A DNA stretch of 13,082 nucleotides, taken from the NCBI GenBank assembly GCA_943350065.1, contig CALQZZ010000007.1, positions 1 to 13,082 on the forward strand, given 5' to 3'. This DNA is from Candidatus Nomurabacteria bacterium (GTDB lineage: Bacteria; Patescibacteriota; Minisyncoccia; Phycocordibacterales; UBA9973). The notes below the pieces were generated by a model. The model worked only from the letters and a program-made list of their open reading frames with translations, made no database searches and was not told where the DNA came from. Each line of letters opens with the position of its first letter. Positions within the stretch are counted from its first letter, which is position 1. The position numbers and the translations under genes are program-made. Below are positions 1 to 6,411 of this stretch, one piece after another.

Positions 1-975
1 AAACTTTTCATATTTTATATTCAAAGTCGAAAAGATATTTTTATTCCAGATTATCGTAGAATTTTCTCGAAGCGCACGAATCTTTTGATATTCATATAAA
101 TCTTTTTCTTCTTCATTTTTTCCATAACGTTCAACATAAGAATATTCATCCAAATTCAGCACATTCAAAGCCCATTGTGAAAAAGTCGCAATAAAAACAT
201 CGTTTATACCGAGTCCTGGCAAGAGTGTAGAAAAATATTCTTTTGTACCTGTATCTTGAACAAAGACGACGATTGAATCTGGGTTATAATACTGTGCTGT
301 GTCTGGTGCCTGAGTCAAATAAGCGACACGGTGGAGAGCCAAAGTCGTCTTACCTGATCCAGCTGGGCCAGAGATCACGAGTGGTCCCCTATGACTAGCA
401 CGAATGACTTGATCTTGAGCTTTTTCCATTTGAGCTACTATTTCAGGAAGAGCAAATTCAGATTTTTGTTTTGTAAAATGTTCTTGGTAAATTAATTCTC
501 GTGGATTTTTTTCATTTTCTACTGCAAAGAAAATAACTTTCCCATCGACAATCATGTATTGTTCTTTTTGTTTTATAAATACATTTCTATTTTCACCATT
601 TGGTAGCTTGTATGAAGCCTGGCCAGGATTTTCAAAACGAATTGTCGCCACTGGTGCTACCCAAGAATAAATAGATTCTTCCGAATATTGATGTTTAGCA
701 AAAAAGTATGTTTTTTCTATTTTATCTTCATCGATAAGATTGACCTTCATAAAATATGGTGATCCTTCAAGGTGATCCAATTCCACTAATCTTTTTCTTC
801 TAAAATACAAAAGTTGAGCATAAGCATTTTGTTCTTCGCCTTTTAATTTTCTCAATTCCTCTGGACCTTTATTTGTTTCACTTCTTGTTATCTCGAGTCT
901 TATGCGTATTTTTTCTACCACATTATCTATATGTGTTTTTACGTTTTCTAATAATTTTTCTTTATATTTATCCAT
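1..975 (-). CDS. HelD/UvrD-type superfamily 1 helicase, N-terminal part (3' end outside window)
   Basis: The 325 visible residues run from the ATG at 975 to the window edge with no stop, so the gene is cut by the window. Residues 1-70 are charged and probably helical (coiled coil). Next come the signatures of the HelD branch of UvrD-like helicases: GSPYF near 71-75, SWVAPVA near 104-110, and a Walker A GPAGSGKTT at 203-211 followed by LALHRVAYL. HelD proteins are known to bind RNA polymerase and release stalled complexes by ATP hydrolysis, and that role is inferred here from family membership. The helicase motifs after motif I lie outside the window. An extended -10 (TGCTATATT, minus strand, 991-999) puts transcription about 9 bases before the ATG. 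There is no Shine-Dalgarno. Another UvrD-family helicase is the main alternative. Confidence 0.85.
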   Translation of the reverse strand, partial: MDKYKEKLLENVKTHIDNVVEKIRIRLEITRSETNKGPEELRKLKGEEQNAYAQLLYFRRKRLVELDHLEGSPYFMKVNLIDEDKIEKTYFFAKHQYSEESIYSWVAPVATIRFENPGQASYKLPNGENRNVFIKQKEQYMIVDGKVIFFAVENEKNPRELIYQEHFTKQKSEFALPEIVAQMEKAQDQVIRASHRGPLVISGPAGSGKTTLALHRVAYLTQAPDTAQYYNPDSIVVFVQDTGTKEYFSTLLPGLGINDVFIATFSQWALNVLNLDEYSYVERYGKNEEEKDLYEYQKIRALRENSTIIWNKNIFSTLNIKYEKF

Positions 976-990
976 ATAATTTATTCAGCT

Positions 991-999
991 AATATAGCA
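991..999 (-). promoter_or_regulatory. Extended -10 promoter of the helicase gene
   Basis: Minus strand reads TGC-TATATT, an extended -10 element. Transcription would start near 984, giving a leader of about 9 bases before the ATG at 975. No good -35 is present; the upstream bases are the T-tract of the preceding terminator. Confidence 0.45.
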
Positions 1000-1010
1000 C
1001 ATTTAAACAT

Positions 1011-1034
1011 TAAAAAAACCGCTTCGGGCGGTTT
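1011..1034 (-). terminator. Rho-independent terminator after the methyltransferase gene
   Basis: A perfect 7-bp stem (1016-1022 with 1028-1034, AAACCGC/GCGGTTT) encloses a 5-base loop. On the minus strand it runs into seven consecutive T's ending at 1012. It lies 96 bases beyond the stop of the methyltransferase gene at 1130 and just ahead of the helicase promoter. Confidence 0.8.
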
Positions 1035-1129
1035 ACATGACACTATTTGGGCTGAGTCTATTAAACTTATAATAATATAACCTAATTAACATAAATTCAC
1101 TATACCAAATATAATATTTAATGCAAATA

Positions 1130-1723
1130 TTAAATCTTCTTTGCAATAAAATTTAAATAATTTTTACTTCTTGGTTTAAATTCTTCAAAATATAAAATTT
1201 CAAAATTATGTTCCTTTAATAGGTTTTCTATTTCTTCTTTTGAATAAAAAGAAAATAAGCGAGGCATATTTACACCTGAACTTTCTCGATATTCTTCTGT
1301 ATTTCCTTCTATCATTCCAAGTCCTAAAATTCCATCCCTACTTAAGATTCTGTATATTTCATCTAATGCTTTATCAATATCATTTTTAGACACATGCAAT
1401 AGTGATGTATAAGCCCAAGCTCCATTAAATGATTCATTTGTAAAAGGAATGTTTAAAAAATCTCCAACCAATGATTCTAAACCTCTTTCTGTAGAAATTT
1501 TAACCATTTCTTCTGAAGCATCTAAGCAAACTACATCTAAACCTTTTTCTTTAAGAATTAAACCATCACGGCCAGGACCACTACCAATATCTATAACCCT
1601 TCCTTTTACAGATTCAACAAATTTATCAAAAAAAGTTCTAGGAAATTCATCCCAAAAATTAATGGTTTCATTATCATATTCCCTCGACATTTTATTGTAT
1701 GTATCTATCGTTTTTTGATCCAT
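1130..1723 (-). CDS. Class I SAM-dependent methyltransferase
   Basis: The product is 197 residues if translation starts at the ATG at 1723. That start lies 4 bases past the upstream stop and has GAGAG ten bases before it. An in-frame ATG at 1765 would add 14 residues overlapping the previous gene and is less likely. The SAM-binding motif I, VIDIGSGPG, is at 43-51. The acidic end of strand 2 (CLDAS, Asp68) binds the ribose, GDF at 87-89 corresponds to motif II, and AWAYTSLLHV at 102-111 to motif III/IV. The protein is cytosolic with no membrane segment. The fold is clear but the substrate is not: small molecule, tRNA and protein methyltransferases all share these motifs. It is probably co-transcribed with the freestanding Thr-tRNA editing domain just upstream, which could hint at a tRNA-related substrate, but nothing in the sequence proves this. 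Confidence 0.85.
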   Translation of the reverse strand: MDQKTIDTYNKMSREYDNETINFWDEFPRTFFDKFVESVKGRVIDIGSGPGRDGLILKEKGLDVVCLDASEEMVKISTERGLESLVGDFLNIPFTNESFNGAWAYTSLLHVSKNDIDKALDEIYRILSRDGILGLGMIEGNTEEYRESSGVNMPRLFSFYSKEEIENLLKEHNFEILYFEEFKPRSKNYLNFIAKKI

Positions 1724-1727
1724 AAGA

Positions 1728-2144
1728 TTAAAACTCTCTATATCTAGCATTACCTGGATGGCCAAAAAGATGCATCATTAAATCTTTATCAGATCCAAAA
1801 TGAACACGAGTAACTTCAAATTTTTCTTTTAAAATGTTTTCCAATAAATCAAAAAATTGTATACCAACTTTAAATGGAGATAATTTATTTGATAAATGTG
1901 CAAATGGAGCTAGTACTATTTTATTCTCTTGAGTATCAATACAGCACTTCTCTATTTCTTTTGCCATTTTTATAGATATATTTTCTATCTCATCACCCAT
2001 TTCAACAGTAATAAAAGCAACTACACAGTTTTTATTTTTATATTCATCTTTAGATAAAACTTCAGGTGCGACTTCAACTCCCCGAGTAGATAGACCGGTA
2101 ATATTGGCATTAAATTCTTTACAGTGGAATAAAATTGACCTCAT
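1728..2144 (-). CDS. Freestanding threonyl-tRNA synthetase editing domain (archaeal type)
   Basis: The 138-residue product from the ATG at 2144 matches, over its whole length, the N-terminal editing domain of archaeal threonyl-tRNA synthetases (tRNA-Thr_ED, a D-Tyr-tRNA deacylase-like fold). Visible signatures are MRSILFH at the start, VVAFITVE at 41-48, APFAHLS at 79-85, FGSDK at 116-120 and GHP at 128-130. His83 and Lys120 fall where the archaeal domain has its catalytic-pocket His and Lys. In archaea this domain hydrolyses Ser wrongly attached to tRNA-Thr, and some archaea encode it separately. No catalytic synthetase domain follows here: the gene stops after the editing domain. The end GHPGNARYREF differs from the usual GHPLAELSR, so one acidic residue of the pocket may be missing. 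An ATG at 2192 would add 16 hydrophobic, unconserved residues and would sit upstream of the -10 box, so I reject it. Confidence 0.82.
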   Translation of the reverse strand: MRSILFHCKEFNANITGLSTRGVEVAPEVLSKDEYKNKNCVVAFITVEMGDEIENISIKMAKEIEKCCIDTQENKIVLAPFAHLSNKLSPFKVGIQFFDLLENILKEKFEVTRVHFGSDKDLMMHLFGHPGNARYREF

Positions 2145-2153
2145 AATATATGA

Positions 2154-2159
2154 ATTATA
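2154..2159 (-). promoter_or_regulatory. -10 box of the editing-domain/methyltransferase operon
   Basis: The minus strand reads a perfect TATAAT here. The implied start near 2147 leaves about three bases before the ATG at 2144, so the mRNA would be essentially leaderless. No convincing -35 is visible. It lies 66 bases from the divergently oriented tRNA gene. Confidence 0.5.
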
Positions 2160-2206
2160 GTATACACTAAAAATATAATAATTAAATAGCAATTACAAGA
2201 CTTTTT

Positions 2207-2215
2207 TGCTAATAT
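2207..2215 (+). promoter_or_regulatory. Extended -10 promoter of tRNA-Ser
   Basis: TGC-TAATAT on the plus strand matches the extended -10 pattern and puts transcription near 2222, three bases before the tRNA acceptor stem. No -35 is obvious. Confidence 0.45.
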
Positions 2216-2224
2216 CAGATATAC

Positions 2225-2311
2225 GGAAGCGTCGCATAGCGGTCTAGTGCGCAGACCTGGAAAGTCTGTGTGGGGTTATTCCCACCGAGAGTTCGAATCT
2301 CTCCGCTTCCG
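2225..2311 (+). tRNA. tRNA-Ser (anticodon GGA)
   Basis: All cloverleaf parts can be drawn. The acceptor stem is GGAAGCG (2225-2231) with CGCTTCC (2304-2310), and the discriminator is G2311. The D-stem is GCA/TGC. The anticodon stem is CAGAC/GTCTG around the loop CTGGAAA, with anticodon GGA at 2259-2261, reading UCC/UCU. The variable arm is long (GTGGG/CCCAC), as expected of class II tRNA-Ser. The T-stem is GAGAG/CTCTC around TTCGAAT. The 3' CCA is not encoded and must be added after transcription. It is the only plus-strand gene with a firm identity in the window, and a T-rich stretch follows it. Confidence 0.97.
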
Positions 2312-2321
2312 CAGTTTTTAT

Positions 2322-3215
2322 TTACTTTAAATAATTCTTAAAATTTTCAATAAAACCATTTTTTTTCATTTCTTCAAATAAAATCCAATCCGCAGTGTAA
2401 TCTATATATTTAGTTTTAAATTCATTCGGTAATTCTCTCCAAGGTAATATTTTTCCTAAACATTTTTTAGACTCACAATTACAAACACCTTCAGGGTTCT
2501 GCCAATCAGAATTACAAAATAGACTATAGCAATAGGTTAATTCTTCGTTTGGTTTGATATCTCTAATGGTTGTTACAAAAAATAAATCTTTTACATAACA
2601 ATTTGGTTCACAAGAATGATTAAGACGTACAGCATCAGTATTAAATCCATTTCTATAAAAATATTTATGAAAAGGTACAGCATGATTTGCTGCATTAATA
2701 TAAACTTCAGATTCTTTATTTGCAAAATGAATTTGCCCATCTATATATGAAACAATTGTACCTGCTTGTATTAATTCTTTTGCAAAAACACCCAAACCTT
2801 TATTTTTTGTGTTTCTAATTTCAATTCGTGAATCTTGTTTTAAAACATTATCAGGTAATTCATAATAAGAAAATTGTTCCATTTTAAAATAATCTTTAAT
2901 AAAAGAAATTGCTTTTTCCGACTCAAAATCTTTACAAGAATAAATATCTACGGTAAAAAATTTAGAATTAGACCATATATATAAATTTGCACCAGATTCT
3001 GCCCAAACCAACGAACCTTCAAACCCATCATGAAGTTGAATAGTTTTGCCTGTAGCACTAGAAACAAAAGGTCCTGCAATTACTGTCATCCTCATTTCTT
3101 TTGATAAGTCATTAAGAAAGTTCTCCACAAATTGTGGATTATTTATTTCAATTTTATATATTCCTTCTATAATAAGTCTTTTACGAAATATTTCTGGTGC
3201 CAAATTTGAGTTCAT
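2322..3215 (-). CDS. SpeD-like domain fused to a SET-domain methyltransferase
   Basis: The product has 297 residues in two recognisable parts. Residues about 13-115 resemble the small prokaryotic AdoMet decarboxylase (SpeD): the core WAESGANLYIW at 71-81 and VDIYSC at 89-94 line up with the family pattern AESHxSIHTW...VDxFTC. Ser74, where SpeD cleaves itself to form the pyruvoyl group, and Cys94 are kept, but the His of ESH and the later catalytic His are replaced by Gly75 and Tyr79. Residues about 128-256 form a SET domain: NKGLGVFA at 138-145, RLNHSCEPNC at 197-206, ELTYCYS at 225-231 and a post-SET CNCxxxxC (245-252). SET proteins are lysine methyltransferases using SAM, and the zinc and SAM-binding residues look intact. 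A C-terminal helical tail follows. The target is unknown. Whether the SpeD part is a decarboxylase, a SAM/dcSAM sensor or a structural module cannot be told. A -10 (TATAAT or TAATAT, 3219-3227) makes the mRNA leaderless. Confidence 0.85.
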   Translation of the reverse strand: MNSNLAPEIFRKRLIIEGIYKIEINNPQFVENFLNDLSKEMRMTVIAGPFVSSATGKTIQLHDGFEGSLVWAESGANLYIWSNSKFFTVDIYSCKDFESEKAISFIKDYFKMEQFSYYELPDNVLKQDSRIEIRNTKNKGLGVFAKELIQAGTIVSYIDGQIHFANKESEVYINAANHAVPFHKYFYRNGFNTDAVRLNHSCEPNCYVKDLFFVTTIRDIKPNEELTYCYSLFCNSDWQNPEGVCNCESKKCLGKILPWRELPNEFKTKYIDYTADWILFEEMKKNGFIENFKNYLK

Positions 3216-3258
3216 GCAATTATATTAACATTATTTTTTTAAAAAGCTATATATAGTA

Positions 3259-3837
3259 TTATTTCTTTTTCTTTTCATCCATTACCCCCCACAAATGTAG
3301 CGATAAGTAGGTATGTTTTCCATCAAAATCACGAGCCAATTCTCTCATCTTTTTTTCCGATGGTTTGGTACGTAAATTCCATGCTTTTTGAAATCCTTTT
3401 ACGATAGCAAGGTCTCCGACCGGTAAAACATTTGGTCTATTAAGTGCAAAAATTAAAAACATTTCAGCGGTCCATGGGCCGATACCTTTTACTCGAATCA
3501 AGTGTTCTTTTATTTCTACGTCAGACATTTTTGGAAATTTTTTAGGTTCAATAGTACCATCAATAAATTTCTGCGCGAGATCTCGGAGGTATCCAGTCTT
3601 TTGTGAAGACACTCCAACAGAACGAAATTGTTCATCTGAAAGTTTCAAAACATCCTCCGGTGTCGGATATCCATTTTTTAATTTCTTAAATAAACCTAAA
3701 AATCTTTTTTGAATTGTCCCCGCTGCTTTTCCAGAAAGTTGTTGATAAATAATAGAGCTAACCAATGACCCGAATGGATTTTTGGTTGGAGACAATGGGC
3801 GAAGTTTTTTGTAATTAATTTTTACTTTATTTTTCAT
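3259..3837 (-). CDS. DNA-3-methyladenine glycosylase (AlkA-like, HhH-GPD)
   Basis: This 192-residue protein removes alkylated bases from DNA as the first step of base excision repair, judging from its family. The HhH-GPD signature is clear: helix-hairpin-helix LIRVKGIGPWTAEMF at 113-127, then LPVGDLAI at 138-145 with the catalytic Asp142. The N-terminal PFGSLVSSIIYQQLSGKAA at 21-39 is the conserved first helix of the family. It is shorter than E. coli AlkA because it lacks that protein's N-terminal domain, like many minimal archaeal and bacterial homologues. The C-terminus ends in a run of Lys. Its ATG overlaps the htpX stop by one base (TAATG), and AGGA lies seven bases upstream, one of the few Shine-Dalgarno-like sites in the window. 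It is the last gene of the lemA-htpX operon, an odd partner for membrane proteases. Confidence 0.92.
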   Translation of the reverse strand: MKNKVKINYKKLRPLSPTKNPFGSLVSSIIYQQLSGKAAGTIQKRFLGLFKKLKNGYPTPEDVLKLSDEQFRSVGVSSQKTGYLRDLAQKFIDGTIEPKKFPKMSDVEIKEHLIRVKGIGPWTAEMFLIFALNRPNVLPVGDLAIVKGFQKAWNLRTKPSEKKMRELARDFDGKHTYLSLHLWGVMDEKKKK

Positions 3838-4724
3838 TACTTTCCTATTAAAGCTTTTATTCTATCAGCAATAGGTGGATGAGTCATAAATAAATTTTTT
3901 ATTCTAGAAGTTTTTCCTTTTGGATCAGCGATATATAGGTGCGCTATTGCTTCAGATTGATGTTCGAGTGGTTGTGCATAATTTCCTATTTTTTGTAGAG
4001 CACTTGCTAGACCTTCAGGATAACGAGTGAGTAATGCACCTGATGCATCAGCGAGGTATTCACGCTTGCGAGAAATTGCGAGTTGAATAAGTGTCGCTAT
4101 TATCGGTGAAAGAATCATTAAAATAATTCCTATTACCATAATAATACCATTCCCATTTCCTTCCCTATTGTCCCTACGTCCTCCACTCCAAAACAAACTA
4201 CGAGTAAACATATTTGCGAGAATGGAAATAAAACCGACGAGCACAGCCGCGACAGTGGAAAGCAAAATGTCGTTATTACCTATATGTGAAAGCTCATGTC
4301 CTATCACCCCCTCGAGCTCTGTTTTGTCCAAGATTGAGAGTAAACCGGTCGTGACACATATCACAGCATGGGCAGGATTTCGCCCTGTAGCGAAGGCATT
4401 TGGGGCTGAGTCAGTAATCACAAAAATCCTTGGTTTTGGTAGCCCTGCAGTGATAGCGAGATTTTCCACAATATTATATAGATCAAAAAATTCTTCCCTT
4501 TTTACTTCTTTTGCGCCGGCGAGCTTGGTAACGATTTTATCTGAAAACCAATACGACGCCACATTCATCACCACTGCAAAAATAATTGCAAAATAAAGTA
4601 TTCCAGAATTTTGATAATAATAAGAAAGAAAATATCCCACACCAATAACTACAGCCAAAAACACAGCCATCAGTAGCCATGTCTTTTCTATATTTTTTGA
4701 TTTTTGAGTATATAGTGTCGCCAT
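3837..4724 (-). CDS. htpX: HtpX-type membrane zinc metalloprotease (M48)
   Basis: This is a 295-residue integral membrane protease that, by family knowledge, degrades misfolded or damaged membrane proteins. Two hydrophobic segments at about 16-35 and 41-60 are followed by a cytoplasmic region with PRIFVITDSAPNAFATGR at 98-115. The zinc site is HELSH at 143-147, with the third ligand Glu222 in REYLADASGA. Two further membrane segments lie at about 153-175 and 193-216. The glycine-rich loop between them (GGRRDNREGNGNG) is typical of the family. Length is normal for HtpX. The ATG directly abuts the stop of a 50-residue membrane protein gene. The gene follows lemA, a very common pairing. Confidence 0.95.
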   Translation of the reverse strand: MATLYTQKSKNIEKTWLLMAVFLAVVIGVGYFLSYYYQNSGILYFAIIFAVVMNVASYWFSDKIVTKLAGAKEVKREEFFDLYNIVENLAITAGLPKPRIFVITDSAPNAFATGRNPAHAVICVTTGLLSILDKTELEGVIGHELSHIGNNDILLSTVAAVLVGFISILANMFTRSLFWSGGRRDNREGNGNGIIMVIGIILMILSPIIATLIQLAISRKREYLADASGALLTRYPEGLASALQKIGNYAQPLEHQSEAIAHLYIADPKGKTSRIKNLFMTHPPIADRIKALIGK

Positions 4725-4877
4725 TTATTTACTATGATTTACGGTAAAACTCTCTGTCTGTTTATCTAAAATAGACATCAGCATATTTGAATTTTTATTT
4801 TCCATAAACAAAACGTAAATACTCAAGACTAGAATAAAGACAAGTAAGATAATATTTATTTTTGAATTATTTTGCAT
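4725..4877 (-). CDS. 50-residue single-pass membrane protein between lemA and htpX
   Basis: This short gene starts at the ATG at 4877, five bases after the lemA stop, and its TAA directly abuts the htpX ATG. The frame fills the gap between the two genes exactly. It encodes MQNNSKIN followed by one hydrophobic segment, about residues 9-24 (IILLVFILVLSIYVLF), and then a polar tail MENKNSNMLMSILDKQ... ending NHSK. I do not recognise the family. The topology suggests a short cytoplasmic N-terminus and an outside tail, though the reverse is possible. The exact fit into the operon and the coherent hydrophobic segment argue that it is translated. A role as partner or regulator of LemA or HtpX is only inference from position. 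Confidence 0.65.
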   Translation of the reverse strand: MQNNSKINIILLVFILVLSIYVLFMENKNSNMLMSILDKQTESFTVNHSK

Positions 4878-4882
4878 ATAAA

Positions 4883-5434
4883 TTAGAATTTTACTTCTAC
4901 TGGCTTTGATTCGACTCCGTCATCAGGAATATCAAAGAATTCCATTTTAGAAAAATTACCCATTTTAGCAATAAGACTATTTGGAAACATTTCTATTTTT
5001 GTATTTAGATCGCGAACATTGGCATTATAAAATCTTCGTGAAGCTTGGACTTTATTTTCTGTATCTGAAAGCTCAGCTTGTAATGACAAAAAGTTTGTAT
5101 TAGCTTTCAATTCTGGATAAGCTTCAGCAATAGCAAAAACAGATTTGAGTGCTCCTGTGAGCATATTCTCAGCTTGTGCATGAGCTTCACTTGTTCCACC
5201 AGAAGACATTGCTCTAGCACGAGCTTGGCTGACGTTATCAAAGACTGTTGATTCGTGGGTCGCATATCCTTTGACAGTATTTACAAGATTTGGAATAAGA
5301 TCATATCTCCTTTTCAATTGGACTTCAATATCTGCCCAAGCTTCTTTTGTACGATTTCGCAAAGAAACAAAACTGTTAAAAGAAATAATGGCCCATAAAA
5401 CTATTACTACTAAAACAACTAAAATTATCATCAT
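4883..5434 (-). CDS. lemA: LemA family membrane protein
   Basis: The 183-residue product has one N-terminal membrane segment (about 2-18), followed by a helical domain with the family signature: NRTKEAWADIEVQLKRRYDL at 27-46, then IPNLVNTVKGYATHE and later RRFYNANVRDLN-TKIEMFPNSLIA. LemA proteins are coiled-coil-rich, anchored by their N-terminus, with the bulk usually on the outer face. Their biochemical role is not settled, but the gene is very often next to htpX, as here. It is first in the operon lemA-small membrane protein-htpX-alkA. An extended -10 TGATATAAT lies at 5465-5473, right after the secDF terminator. Confidence 0.93.
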   Translation of the reverse strand: MMIILVVLVVIVLWAIISFNSFVSLRNRTKEAWADIEVQLKRRYDLIPNLVNTVKGYATHESTVFDNVSQARARAMSSGGTSEAHAQAENMLTGALKSVFAIAEAYPELKANTNFLSLQAELSDTENKVQASRRFYNANVRDLNTKIEMFPNSLIAKMGNFSKMEFFDIPDDGVESKPVEVKF

Positions 5435-5464
5435 AAATTTTTAATTTAAATTACTAATAACTAC

Positions 5465-5473
5465 ATTATATCA
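5465..5473 (-). promoter_or_regulatory. Extended -10 promoter of the lemA-htpX operon
   Basis: Minus strand reads TGA-TATAAT, a perfect -10 with the TG extension. Transcription should start near 5458, about 24 bases before the lemA ATG. The -35 region is occupied by the secF terminator stem, so the promoter appears to depend on the extended -10. Confidence 0.6.
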
Positions 5474-5498
5474 TAAAAGTCCCTTTCGGGACTTTTAT
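5473..5498 (-). terminator. Terminator after secF
   Basis: A perfect 11-bp stem (5473-5483 with 5488-5498, ATAAAAGTCCC/GGGACTTTTAT) closes a TTTC loop (GAAA in minus-strand RNA). It lies 10 bases past the secF stop. The U-run is partly inside the stem, so efficiency is uncertain. Confidence 0.65.
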
Positions 5499-5507
5499 TA
5501 CAAATTT

Positions 5508-6404
5508 CTATTTTTTTCGATTTTGGAATTCTTCAACCCATACGAGTAATGGTGAAGCAAGGAAAATTGAAGAGTAAGTTCCGAAGAACATTCCGGCTGT
5601 CATCATTAAAGCAAAGTATTTTGTCGCACTTGGTCCAAAGAAATATAAACAAAGTAATACTAGAATAACAGTCAAAGATGTATTGATAGAACGAGGGTAA
5701 ACTTGTTCAAGACTTTTACCGACTGTCTCATGGAAATCACTAGAAATATGATTTTTAATGTTTTCACGAATACGATCAAAGACGACGATAGTATCAGCGA
5801 CAGAAAGACCAAGGACAGTCAAAATAGCAACGACAAAGAGTGTATCTACTTCTGCGCCAAAATAATGACTCATAATAGTAAACAAACCGACTGGAATCAT
5901 AACATCATGCAAAAGAGTGACAATTGCGATAAATCCATATCTCCAAGATGAGACTGGTTTTGAAACTTTTCGAAAAGCATAAGCAATAAAAAAAATAATT
6001 CCAAGTGATACTAAAATAATTGCGAGTATTGCCTTACGTGTGAGTTCTTTACCGACAGATGGACCAATAGAATTAAAATTCTTTTCTTCTGGAATATTTT
6101 TACCACCTTCGGAAATAGCACTCAAGACTGCTGTGTGTTCTGCCTCAGTCAAATCTTTTGTTTTTAAAATATAACCAGTATCACCTGTAGGTTGTACTAA
6201 GATAGCACCAAGATTCAAAGGAGCGAGAGCTGTATTGATATCAGCTTGAGCTGGTCTTGCTGTAGTATAAGATACTTCCATCAAAGCCCCACCCTTAAAA
6301 TCAATACCAAATTTTAAACCAAAAGTAGCAAGCAACACAAAAGAAAGCACTACTAATCCGACTGAGATACTAAGGAATATTTTTTTGTATTTTATGATAA
6401 ACAT
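5508..6404 (-). CDS. secF: Protein translocase subunit SecF
   Basis: This 298-residue membrane subunit works with SecD to pull exported proteins out of the SecYEG channel, driven by the ion gradient (family knowledge). A membrane segment at about 11-29 precedes the hallmark FGIDFKGGALMEVSY at 32-46. A small extracytoplasmic domain covers about 47-120, and five membrane segments fill 125-290. The conserved GLSVADTIVVFDRIREN at 199-215 carries the Asp residues linked to proton or sodium use. The start follows the secD stop by seven bases with no Shine-Dalgarno. SecD and SecF are separate proteins here, not a fused SecDF. The length is normal. Confidence 0.96.
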   Translation of the reverse strand: MFIIKYKKIFLSISVGLVVLSFVLLATFGLKFGIDFKGGALMEVSYTTARPAQADINTALAPLNLGAILVQPTGDTGYILKTKDLTEAEHTAVLSAISEGGKNIPEEKNFNSIGPSVGKELTRKAILAIILVSLGIIFFIAYAFRKVSKPVSSWRYGFIAIVTLLHDVMIPVGLFTIMSHYFGAEVDTLFVVAILTVLGLSVADTIVVFDRIRENIKNHISSDFHETVGKSLEQVYPRSINTSLTVILVLLCLYFFGPSATKYFALMMTAGMFFGTYSSIFLASPLLVWVEEFQNRKK

Positions 6405-6411
6405 ATATTTA

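Noticed and set aside
2145..2192. Upstream ATG at 2192 for the editing domain
   Set aside because: The added residues are unlike the family, and the TATAAT box (2154-2159) lies inside this stretch. The family alignment begins at MRSILFH.
4168..4596. Plus-strand open frames opposite htpX, secD, folD and other genes
   Set aside because: They are antisense shadows of well-supported minus-strand genes and show no family features of their own.
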